A DNA stretch of 64,000 bases from Zoroaster sp. YZ-2022 (taxonomy: Eukaryota; Echinodermata; Asteroidea; Forcipulatida; Zoroasteridae): the NCBI GenBank assembly GCA_029582265.1, contig CM055830.1, positions 22,676,163-22,740,162 of the forward strand, read 5' to 3'. A program made the translations under genes and the position numbers. The stretch's first letter is position 1. Each line of letters starts with the position of its first letter. Shown here piece by piece: positions 50,538 through 60,013 of this stretch. The notes under the pieces are model-generated. The model was not told where the DNA came from, did not search any database, and saw only the letters and a program-made list of their open reading frames with translations.

Positions 50538-51232
50538 CTATTTAATTTCGACGGTTAAAATAACCGGCATACCGTGATTATTTACGTCTCTGCCGAGAGA
50601 ATCTCTAATTTGAAAACTCAATTCGTTAAAAGTACCGATTTTAAGATTTTTTCGCAACGGATTAGAATATTCTATCCACATAATTTCTCCCAACGATTTA
50701 TCTTGTAACGGAAAAACGTTTAAAATAGTACAAGGATTACCGTCAAAAAAGTTTTCGCTCGTAGAAATTTGATCGCAATGAATGTACATTATTTTAAAAG
50801 ATTGCAAATCGAGTTTTTTCCTTCGTACTCTCCCATGCCTAGATAACCACTCGGAAACCCGAGTAAATTAGCCAATCCCGAGGAAAATTTGATTTTTCGT
50901 TTTTCTATAGTAATATTTATAAAAGATTTACCGAATTTTTCATCGACGACGAACGTAATCCAAGGCGTGTTTTTTAAGACAATGTCGATAATTTCATTTA
51001 TATTATAAAGTCCGGGTTCGATAACCTCTACTTCTTCTTCGTGATTCTGTTCATTTCTTTCATTTATCCAACCACGCCACCGGAATATGTTTTCTTTTTT
51101 ACGCACATTATAGTATCCGACCCAAAAGTTAACGCTCTTTAAAGAAATGGTGAGTTGTCCGTCTCGATTATCGATTATATTATTTAATGAGATTGTATTA
51201 TTAAAAATTTTAATTTCGATCGTATGATACAT
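50538..51232 (-). pseudogene. Probable minor structural (penton-like?) protein, frameshifted
   Basis: The ATG at 51,232 begins MYHTIEIKIFNN; about 147 codons later the frame shifts by one base in a GGAAAAAACT run (about 50,810-50,820) and continues to TAA at 50,538, about 230 codons in all. Visible blocks are EPGLYNINEIIDIVLKN, LANLLGFPSGYLGMG, CDQISTSENFFDGNPC and a C-terminal DSLGRDVNNHGMPVILTV. The organisation recalls an uncharacterised family that I associate from memory with invertebrate virus-like elements. A penton-like jelly-roll role is plausible but unproven. It is divergently transcribed from the gene at 51,261, sharing a 28-bp start-to-start interval. Confidence 0.62.
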
Positions 51233-51260
51233 TTTATATTTAAAATTTATAATTGTATAT

Positions 51261-52748
51261 ATGTATTATAATAAAATGTTGATTCCGATAGCGTTTCAGA
51301 GTAATTTGTCAAAACGGCATCCACAATCTGGAAATTTTATCGCTGCTCAAAATTTTACTTCTGCTCGAGATTTGACGAATATAAATATTTACGTTAATGA
51401 AAACGAGTATTTTAACGTACAACTCGGTAATCCATTTAACAATTATAAGTTACCTCACGTTAATAATCAAAAAGTTGTAGATGATTGGAATTATAATTCG
51501 TTAAAATTTTATCAAAATCAAATAAATTTTGTAACGTGGTGCAGTACGACGGGATGTGGTGTGAGTTACGAACATTTATTGCATTCGGATCCGATGATTA
51601 GTAGTTTTTTTTAATTTCACGTTTATTATCAAATTAGACGATTGCTCAAAGAAATGAGTTGTCCAGCGTCTTTTCAAAACGATTGGAGCGCGTTTGAAAA
51701 TAACATAGACATTGAAGCGTATAATAAAATATGTAAAGACTTTCACGTTTCATCCGTCTCTAATTGGAAACAACGAGTTGATGCGTACAGCAATGGACTC
51801 GGCACTGCTTATTTTTGGCGAAACATTGGAAAAAGATACGATCCGGTACCCGGACATAACTATGATAATTCTATTATCCGCAACTCTGACCCCATTCCCC
51901 TCAACAATCTTTCCACAGACTTTGAAGCGGGTGAAAAAAGAATGGATTTTGACGACGGTGTACATAATCGTAAAGAACACACTATTAGAGTAGGTTACAT
52001 TTCACAATCTAGGCATGTTGAAACAGCGTGGATAAAATTTATAATGTCTTTGGGTTTAGCTCAAGGCTTTACGGATATTGGTATAGAACGAATTAACGAT
52101 TCTATACGAACGTACGTTGGTGCGATATTAGGAGGTCAAGTGACAGCTAAAAGTGGATTTTTTACACCGGGTACCGGTTTAGCTGCAAAAAGATTATTTT
52201 TAAACGCTCTCGATGCTTTGATCGATTCTCCGGTAGATTTGCAAGACTCTATCGATCGATATAATGATAATTTATCATCCGCTCGAACACCGTTAAATTT
52301 TGTAATCGGAGAACATTTATACTTTATGCCGTCTGACATGAATTTGCGAATAGGTATGATCGTTGGATACAATAACAATCTTAAAATTGCAACGTCTGAA
52401 TTATCATTATGATCTAATCAAGACACGAATTCAACACCCGTTCCTCCACCACCACCCGTAGATGATCTAGGTATATTCGATGATACAGCACCACCACCAC
52501 CCATAGATGTTGATGAGGTAGAATCCAACGATTTACCATCCGTAGATAATACATCAGCACCACCACCACCATCCGGAGATGTTGATGAGGTAGAATCCAA
52601 CGATTTACCATCTACTCAGCAATCACAATTAATCGATACCGAAAACGCAACTGTTGCAACTCACCAAGAAGAAAAAGTAGCTTTAATTTTTGGTTTTGCG
52701 ATTTTTGCTGGCTTAGGCGTAATGATTTATGAATTGTTTTTGCGTTGA
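51261..52748 (+). pseudogene. Large probable virion protein with Pro-rich stalk and C-terminal anchor; two in-frame stops
   Basis: One continuous reading frame of 496 codons from ATG 51,261 to TGA 52,746-52,748, interrupted only by TAA (51,612-51,614) and TGA (52,410-52,412). The N-terminal ~385 residues form the folded part, with VSYEHLLHSDPM, VHNRKEHTIRVGYISQSRH and EHLYFMPSDMNLRIG. After the second stop the frame encodes an acidic, proline-rich stalk with two copies of an APPPP...DVDEVESNDLPS unit and ends with the membrane segment VALIFGFAIFAGLGVMIY. The tail may be a separate gene or a readthrough extension; there is no ATG in it until codon VM. A major structural protein is a reasonable guess only. 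Confidence 0.62.
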
Positions 52749-53146
52749 CTCTGCATATAAGATAAAATTAAAACTCCAACTTCGGTCAAGGCTAGCCATA
52801 CGTGTTCTGCCGCCCATCCAACTACGCTTGAAGCTATCTTAAATAACCAACTTATCACGGATCCGATGATACCCGGTAGAGCGTCTAAAGCTTTTATTCC
52901 GAGTTTCTTTAACAGATTCGCTAGATTTTTAAGCGTTTTTTGTGTCCACTCTTTTACACCACCACCATCACTCGGTGTAGGTGCGGGTTTAGGCGTAGGT
53001 TTAGGTGTAGGTTTAGGTGTAGGTATAGACGATTTTACAGCATTTACGATTTTATCAACTATAAAAGCAATTGTCATAGTAACAGCCGCTAATACACTTA
53101 CTATCGTTATACCTTGTTCTCTAAATAAAGTTATTATTTTTTTCAC
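52727..53146 (-). CDS. Two-membrane-segment protein with Thr-Pro-Lys linker
   Basis: 139 codons from a GTG at 53,146. The N terminus LFREQGITIVSVLAAVTMTI is a membrane helix; a PTPKPTPKPTPKPAPTPSD linker follows, then KALDALPGIIGSVISWLFKI, a GWAAEHVW segment and a C-terminal hydrophobic GVLILSYM. There is no ATG near the start. The minus strand continues open upstream to about 53,300 in a frame shifted by one base at an A run (53,136-53,144), with LQKMLTIDATL just before the shift, so the real protein is probably longer at its N terminus. It overlaps the 3' end of the convergent gene at 52,748 by 22 bp. Function unknown; membrane-active. Confidence 0.65.
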   Translation of the reverse strand: MKKIITLFREQGITIVSVLAAVTMTIAFIVDKIVNAVKSSIPTPKPTPKPTPKPAPTPSDGGGVKEWTQKTLKNLANLLKKLGIKALDALPGIIGSVISWLFKIASSVVGWAAEHVWLALTEVGVLILSYMQSQRKNNS

Positions 53147-53220
53147 CTAACGTGGCGTCTATAGTTAACATTTTTTGAAGCGTTCCTTTCATTCTATTGA
53201 TTTGAGAACGAATAACGTAA

Positions 53221-53460
53221 TCATTCGCATTTATTTGCTCTAAATATAACAGCGTGATTAAAGATTTTAGAGAGCACGCCAAGTGGGTGTGTTTATTTTA
53301 TTGTAAAGATAGAGACTCGTTCGAAAATTGTCTTCGAGAAAATGACGTCATACCGACTCAAGAGTTGATAATAGAAATGCGCGAAAAATTAAAACGAGTC
53401 AAACATTGCAAGTTGCTGTTAAAAACGGATCAACCTACCGATTACGCGATACTAGATTAA
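53221..53460 (+). CDS. Small charged protein, start uncertain
   Basis: The frame is open from the TAA at 53,218 to the stop at 53,458-53,460 and has no ATG, only a GTG at 53,254. The C-terminal part looks coding: DRDSFENCLRENDVIPTQEL, REKLKRVKHCKLLL, PTDYAILD. It overlaps the probable upstream extension of the minus-strand membrane gene. It may be the 3' part of a gene whose 5' end was lost to a frameshift. No family recognised. Confidence 0.4.
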   Translation, partial: SFAFICSKYNSVIKDFREHAKWVCLFYCKDRDSFENCLRENDVIPTQELIIEMREKLKRVKHCKLLLKTDQPTDYAILD

Positions 53461-53526
53461 TTTTACACATTTTGATATTTTTTCTTTTTTTTAAAATTAT
53501 AATACTTGTTATATAATAATAATGGA

Positions 53527-53722
53527 ATGAATCCGAAAGATGTTGATATGATGAAAACATATTTAGAAAATATTCCTTCTTCTGAAAAAGAACGCATTAA
53601 TTAATTTGATAGCCATCATAGCTGGAGAAAGCACGGATTATGCGAAATGTTTAGGTAAAGAGTATAGTAATGATGATATTAAAGCTTTAAATGTAGCTCT
53701 TTTAAATAAAAAAAAGAGCTAA
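53527..53722 (+). pseudogene. Small ~64-residue protein with a 4-bp shift
   Basis: The ATG at 53,527 gives MNPKDVDMMKTYLENI; at 53,602-53,612 a duplicated TAAT/AATT tract produces a stop, and the coding sense continues one frame over with IIAGESTDYAKCLGKEYSND to TAA at 53,720-53,722. Composition and codon use match the neighbours. No family recognised. Confidence 0.45.
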
Positions 53723-53794
53723 ATATAAACTAACTCACGAAATAGAATCTTTTCATGTTTAACAATATATATGTATGATATGCAAAGTTTTTTG

Positions 53795-53945
53795 TACTAG
53801 GTAACTTGCAAGGTTGTTGTAGGTTACTTGTTAGGTTGTTGTAGGTTATTTGTTAGGTTGTACTAGGTTACTTGTTAGGTTACTTGTTAGGTTACTTGTT
53901 AGGTTGTACTAGGTTACTTGTTAGGTTGTACTAGGTTACTTGACA
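53795..53945 (+). repeat. Tandem GGTTACTTGTTAGGTTGT repeats
   Basis: About eight imperfect units of roughly 15-21 bp built on TTACTTGTTAGGTTGTACTAG, between two small genes of the element. Possible recombination site or simple expansion; there is no coding capacity. Confidence 0.8.
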
Positions 53946-53972
53946 AAAATATAATAAAATTTATAGATAAAT

Positions 53973-54131
53973 ATGCTCATCGAATGTTTAGTTGGATTTA
54001 GTTTATTTACAAACTGTTGCACGCTAGGTGGAGTTGTATTTTTGATTCATAAATACTCACGCGTTAATAATGATTTTATAAAACCGTTATCATCATCAAA
54101 AACCTTTTTGACAAATTTTTTCGAGTATTAA
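53973..54131 (+). CDS. 52-residue single-pass membrane protein
   Basis: ATG 53,973 to TAA 54,129-54,131, intact. The N-terminal half, CLVGFSLFTNCCTLGGVVFL, is a membrane segment followed by a short basic, serine-containing tail. It is spaced 60 bp before the next plus-strand gene. Function unknown. Confidence 0.5.
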   Translation: MLIECLVGFSLFTNCCTLGGVVFLIHKYSRVNNDFIKPLSSSKTFLTNFFEY

Positions 54132-54192
54132 ATATAATAATAGAAGATGTTGAGAAAATTTTAACATAAAAAATATAAGAGTATTATTAATA

Positions 54193-54781
54193 ATGGAAGA
54201 AGTAGAAACAATTTTAAATGAAGAGTCAACGATACAAGTCAAAAATATCATTGAATCAATACCGCAGTCTAATCAACGCATTGATGGGCTCGTTGCGGTC
54301 GCTGCTGGAGGAAACTCGAAAAAATATTTTGGTAAAAAGTATAGTATTAACGAAATTGAAGATTTAAATTTAATCGACCGAGATAAATTATACGCGCGAT
54401 ACGAAGCGCGATTAGGTCGTGAAATTGATGTCTTCATTAGGTTCATCGATTATAACTCTATACGCTAAAGCGTTAGGATCGAGTTTAAAATTTGTCGATG
54501 TGATGGGATATGAGTTTACAATCGATGACGAAGGTGAACTAATTACGGATTTAGAAAAAGACCCACTCATTTCGAGCGCTCTTTCATCCGCATTATGCGA
54601 AGTAAACTACAAATACGGAATATACCTGGCACCGATCACAGCGGCGCTAATTTCGGCGAAACATTTAAAAAGAAAAAATTCTTCCGTAGATTATGCAGAC
54701 GATGGAACCGGAGAAAACGGAAAAGACGATAAAGCGAACAGAGTCGGTAGAGACGAATCAAGTAACGAAAACACCGACTAA
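54193..54781 (+). pseudogene. Conserved helical protein of the element, frameshifted
   Basis: The ATG at 54,193 gives an acidic, helical N-terminal region with RIDGLVAVAAGG, KKYFGKKYSINEIEDLN and LYARYEARLG. A one-base change near 54,420 shifts the frame; the continuation SLGSSIITLYAKAL, DLEKDPLISSAL and YGIYLAPITAALISAKHL runs to 54,781. About 195 codons in all. I recognise the pattern as recurrent in similar invertebrate elements, from memory only, without known function; a core or scaffold role is speculation. Its 3' end overlaps the start of the next gene. Confidence 0.6.
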
Positions 54782-55194
54782 AAAAAAAAAAAAATCCAAA
54801 CAGAGTCGCAGCTGGTAAAAGACTCGCTGAACTTAATAAAAAGAATAAACAAAATTTAAAAAAGAAAGCGGTTGTCGAAACGAATTATTTAGCTAGCATA
54901 AAAAAAGAAGAAAACAACAACTATAAAACCAACATGCTATACATTGGACTAGGAGTAATAGGTTTACTAGGTTTTGCTTATTACCTAAACTCTAATCGAA
55001 AAAAACAACCCATAGAAACTATCATTCAACCATCTCCAGTAAAAAAAGAAGTTAATTTTTACGAAATGGAATTTAAAAAAAAGGAAAAAAATATTGTCTA
55101 TACTATAAAATATGTCTTCAATGATAGATACGAAAGGAATCGTCAATTTAGCCTATCACGGAGCTGTAATAGGAATTACAACCGTTATTTATAG
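54693..55194 (+). pseudogene. Basic protein with central membrane segment; shift in an A15 run
   Basis: It starts at ATG 54,693 (or 54,702) inside the 3' end of the upstream gene in another frame. A Lys/Thr-rich N terminus leads into a run of 15 A (54,780-54,794); the coding sense continues one base out of frame with NPNRVAAGKRLAELNKKNK, the membrane segment MLYIGLGVIGLLGFAYYL and a charged tail to 55,194. The homopolymer is a prime site for sequencing error, polymerase slippage or programmed shift. The basic N terminus could bind DNA. It overlaps the next gene by 83 bp. Confidence 0.58.
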
Positions 55195-55360
55195 CATGCT
55201 TGGTAAAAAAGTGTTTAAAATAAATCCGGCCGATTTGGGAAAGTTGGATGTAAACGACGGTCTAAAACTCACAGCGGCGGTTGGGTCGGCGTTAATGACA
55301 CAAACGTGGTTGGTTCAACAAGGAATTTTACCGGACAAAGTTATGAATTCTACAGATTAA
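55112..55360 (+). CDS. Small 82-residue membrane protein
   Basis: ATG 55,112 to TAA 55,360, intact. Two hydrophobic stretches (GAVIGITTVIYSML; LKLTAAVGSALMTQTWLV) are separated by a polar loop, followed by VQQGILPDKVM at the C terminus. It lies 20 bp before the integrase gene on the same strand. By recall, small proteins of this shape accompany related elements; function unknown. Confidence 0.65.
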   Translation: MSSMIDTKGIVNLAYHGAVIGITTVIYSMLGKKVFKINPADLGKLDVNDGLKLTAAVGSALMTQTWLVQQGILPDKVMNSTD

Positions 55361-55380
55361 AATATTTATAAAATAATAAA

Positions 55381-56377
55381 ATGGATAAACGAACTAAACA
55401 AAAACTAGAAACCGCGTATTATAGTCCGAAAGGATACTGGAAGGGTGAAGGGGCGATCGATAAACTAGCTCGAGAAACTAAAATTTATAAAAGTGTAACT
55501 CGACAGTGGATAAAAAACAAGCGTTGTGGCAAATTTATTTACCTTATCCTAAATACATCCCCAGACCGACCAGTTCAAACTCGATTCTAGAAAAACCAAA
55601 CGAGGTTCATCAAGCTGATTTATTGTTTCTTCCTCACGATACGATCAGCAAAAAAGTCTACAAGTACGCGTTAACCATTAGCGACGAAGCCAGCCGATAT
55701 AAAGAAGCCGAACCTTTAATCGATAAAACTGCAGCGCGAGTAAGTAACGCGTTTGAAAAAATTTACAAGAGAAGCGCGTTAACTTGGCATAAAATTTTAA
55801 AAGTCGATCCTGGAAAATAATTTATGTCGAGAGTCAATACGTTAATGAGTAAAAATAACGTTACCATACAGAGAAGCGAAGCCGGTAATCATAGAGCTCA
55901 AGGTATAGTAGAACCATTCAACAGAACTTTAGCCGAAAGATTGTTTTCTCATCAATACGCGCGAGAAATAGCGACGAATGAAAGATCTAGAGAATGGGTC
56001 AAAAGATTACCGCTAGTCGTAAAAGCGTTAAATAACGAAACGACTAGACTCATAAATTTAAAACCTAAAGACGCTATTATACGAGAATTCGTAGAGCAAA
56101 ATCCAGCCTCACCGGCTAGTAAAAAATCTAATGAAAAAAGAATCGATTCAAACGCGTTAGTCAGATATTTATACGCACCCGGTGAGCTGAAAAGGATACC
56201 AAAAGACGCACGACCGATCCGATATGGAGTATTAACATTTGTAACATTAAATCCTCTATGAAAGCTCAAAATCAACCCATTTTGTTTTATTTAGAATCGG
56301 GTCCCGCTCGTAGTTTTGTGAGAGAAGAATTACAAATTGTACCGCAAGATACAGAAAATCCACCTAAAATTTTTTAA
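55381..56377 (+). pseudogene. Retroviral-type DDE integrase, broken by shifts and one TAA
   Basis: About 330 codons. The N terminus holds a helical DNA-binding part (AIDKLARETKIYKSVTRQW) before a one-base shift in an A run at about 55,510. The catalytic core follows: first Asp in NEVHQADLLFLPHD, second Asp in KVDPGK, and the Glu in QGIVEPFNRTLAERLF about 35 residues later, giving the D,D-35-E arrangement. A TAA at 55,818-55,820 lies three residues after the second Asp, in frame. A further shift near 56,214 leads to the C terminus, with GPARSFVREELQIVP, ending at 56,377. It would catalyse integration of the element with the observed 5-bp duplication. It converges on the polymerase gene. Confidence 0.88.
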
Positions 56378-59300
56378 TAATTCTTCCGTAATTGCCGAAA
56401 TCTTATAATGACCGTAAGCTAAAGCGTGTATTCCATCTTGTATAATATATATTTTTGTATCTAAAGGAGATAAAGAGATTTTTTTACTCGCGTTGTATAT
56501 AATCTATGTTTTTCATTTCTAATAAAATTCATAGAGTGATAAAGCGTATTATTTTGAGATAAAACTTGTTTAAAATGCTCATGTAAAATTTTCTTTTTCA
56601 AAACGTTCTTTTTTACGCCTTGAGCTCTTTTTAGTTCTTCTTCGTTCGATAAAAGTATCGATTACATTTTTGGTCTTAAACCGACATTTTCAGCGATTAT
56701 AGTTCCAGATGTCTCGTCTTTCATTTTACCGATCACTTTTTATTCTCTTCAGAATATAAAAAATGATCTTTCTTATAATTACTGAAATCGTAAAGATCTT
56801 TGTTTTCTGACATGTCTTTATAAACGTCTTCCGTTTGAATCTCAACCAACAAGCTATCCGTATCCGTGTAAAGTAGATTACACTTGTCTTTGTACTTGTT
56901 TTTTAAATGATTGTAATAAAAATCATACATTAAATGTTTAGATAAATCCAGTATGCTCATTCCTACGTATACTGGGTGGTTGAGTATGAGTTTTGTTTTA
57001 TGCATGGGAATCGCCGCTAGATCGTGATCGAAAATCTTAACCTCGGCAACATTTGGTTTCGCGATTAAGTTACGAATTTCATTTTCTGCTTTTTCATCGT
57101 TGAGACGCTTTAAATTCACGTTAATGCGCTTTCGTACATTTTCCATCGTTTTTCCAAATACTGCGTTGTTCATGAGTTTGTACAAATCTTTTTCAAAATC
57201 TGACGTTGCATTTTTTCTCAACTTTGTGTTTAAATCATTCCATCCAAGGCACTTGATCAAATTTTAAAACGCGATGAACTTTAGTTAGTTTCATACTGAG
57301 CCGTAAATACAATTGTAAATTACGATAATGAAACACGTATTTTGATTTATTGTATAAATTTGGAACCCATTTATTCACGTTTGGTGCTGGTTTGTCGCCT
57401 AATAGCTCGAGCTGATACGGCGACATCCATTCCTTTGATACCACCAACGACTCTGGCGCGAGTGGAAATGCGCCGTGAGAATCGTGTAATTCTTTAACAT
57501 ATTCTAAATCCACTTCTAAAATGTAACCTGTGGGTGATTCTGCAGAGATTGATTCTATATCGAGACAATTAATTTCTTGCTCTGACAACCATTTAAAATT
57601 TCTAGTTGGAAGGTATTGACTCATCGCCCAGCCGTACAAATTATTCGCGTCTAAATATTGTATATAACTCGAATGTTTCGATCGGTCGTAATCGGGTAAA
57701 TAGTGGTTGTTTGCTTTCGCATATCTCTGGCTTACCACACACGTTCCTCCTCTAGTACCTTTTTCTATAAATAAATGCATGTCGTAATCCGTCAACAATT
57801 CTAAAGTGACGTTCGAATGTTTAAGCAAAGCGTCCCAGCTCAATCCTGGGCTGGTATAATAATGAGCCGGATCCAACTCGTATTGTTTCGTGCAAGTGGT
57901 ACGAAAATTTTCAAACACGTCCGCCAATAAACAAGTATCCGTACGCACGTACATATCGTGATAATCTCCTAGATTTTTACATTCAAACTTGTTCCAAACG
58001 TTCTTTGCGTGCTTGTATTGTTCTTCCGTAATGCGTTCATCGTTCAAACTACTATAAAAAGAGTCTTTCGGAGGAAGACTCGTTTCTTCAAAACGTTCGA
58101 AAGAGTCTATTTACTCGTAGGGATAAATACCCTTTTGTAAAACAAGTTCAAGTTTTTCTCGATCATGCTCGTACTTTTTAGTGATTGAAAAAGAATCAAT
58201 GTCGTTTGATTTTACTAGTTTATCGAGCGAAGCGAGTAAAAATTGAGCGCTGTCGATAAATCGCAGTTGCGCGATTGAAAAAGAAATATACTTTTCCATA
58301 TTGTTTGGAATACACGTTAGATTTCCTCGTGTTTGACTCGCGGCCTGCATAATGAGATGAGAGTCGTATCCTCGCATATTATGAAATACGAATGGAATAA
58401 ATGTTTTATAAGGCTTTAAACCTAGTTGCAAGTTACAACTATTGTGCGCCGCTCCTCTACACTTCCCAGTGACGTGACAATGATCGCGTACTTTTCTAAA
58501 CTTGTTATCGTCTCCAAAAAATCCTTTTTCGCATATCCAGCACTTTTTAGCGGAGTTATAATCTTCTACATCGTCTATTTTCATGACCATTTTTCTAGGA
58601 TTTTTAAATATCTCGTTAATCTTTTCTGACTACTTCTTTTTGTAATTCGTTTAAAAAATGCTTTGCGGCATCTTCTCCTCGGTATACAACGGGAGGAAAA
58701 GTTTGGCCATCGCACCGAACGAATACCCGCAAACGACGTGTTCTTGCAGTTTTTTAGTGTTGGTTGTATTCACATCGTCAATCTTTTTAATAATACATTC
58801 AAAATCGGCGTATATAACGAAAGGAACCTTTCATCTTGTTATGAATATTTATAAATTTTATCGTATCGTTTTTACCTTTTTCAAGCATGACGATCGCCGT
58901 TGGTCTGTCGTTAATTCCCTTACACATTTTTATGTGATCTTGAAGATACGCTTCTGTCGAGTAACCGTGTAAACATCTCAAACAAAAATATTTACGCCCA
59001 TTATGTTTCGTTTGGTCGGAAAGCAATTTATTTATATCTGTGACTGGTATTAATATACCCCCCTCTAAACTGTTTAGCTCTGCGTCATTAATATTCATCA
59101 TATGTAAATAATCCCCTCGCAGTACTCACCATAGGCGGCGGGCTTAGAGTTCCCCCTGCCGTCATTCAATCTGACTGAAGACAAGTTGCAACAACTTAAT
59201 AACGTTTCCTCTGTCTTCATCATTTCAGGTAATGATCTTCGCTTTTTATAACTCATAATTGTATTTCATTAATTCATAGACCCAAGGTAATTATTATTTT

Positions 59301-59645
59301 CCTTAGATTACCTAGGAATTTCTAGATTTCTAGGAATTTCGTTGATTTACTGTATCTTTAGTAAAATCCTATCCCGGCAACATAAGAAAGGAATAGTTGC
59401 CTATTTTCCTGTATAAATCTCTGCAAATATCTCCTATATTATAGCTTTATTCAACTATAATGTTTGCCTATTTATTGCTTTTATTTATTGCATTATTTGT
59501 TTACGATGTTTTCACATCGAACTTTCTGTAGAATTACGCTGAAACTACATGTAATCCTCAATGGAACCTTCTAGTTTGACATACTATAGTAACCTTTAAC
59601 ATCGAGTTCAGCAAAGGTCACCCCGACCGTGGGAAAGCTGGGCAC

Positions 59646-59897
59646 CCAGCCAAAGCCCATTCAGTTGTGTACAAATCTAAGCCCATTGAGTTTCGCCGCC
59701 TATTGATAGTAGCTACGACTGTTGAATGGGACCTCCATTCATCTGTGTACACCACCAAGCAGTGATTTGTGCATAAATCTTAGCCCATTCAGTTGTGTAC
59801 AAATCTAAGCCCATTGAGTTTCGCCGCCTATTGATAGTAGCTACGCCGACTGTTGAATGGGACCTCCATTCATCTGTGTACACCACCAAGCAGTGTT
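59646..59897. repeat. Tandem duplication of a ~125-bp segment
   Basis: The phrase CCCATTCAGTTGTGTACAAA followed by TTTCGCCGCCTATTGATAG and GGGACCTCCATTCATCTGTG occurs at about 59,657 and again at about 59,787, nearly identical. A diverged GGGACCTCCATTCATCT recurs at 60,160-60,178 and a related phrase near 61,745. Confidence 0.75.
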
Positions 59898-59900
59898 TTG

Positions 59901-60013
59901 TGCAAACAAATATAACAAAATTGACTCTCTTGGTCTTGAGGAAGGGATGGTCTTAGTCTAAGACCATCCCTTCCTCAAGACCAAGTGAGTAAATTTTGTT
60001 ATATTTGTTTGCA
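59901..60013. repeat. 113-bp near-perfect hairpin
   Basis: Two 56-base arms, TGCAAACAAATATAACAAAA...TGGTCTTAG and its reverse complement, meet with essentially no loop at 59,956/59,957 and differ at only two or three positions. If transcribed from either strand it would fold into a long stem. Confidence 0.88.

Noticed and set aside
58426..58972. Plus-strand genes opposite the polymerase
   Set aside because: They are antisense readings of the exonuclease region of the polymerase.
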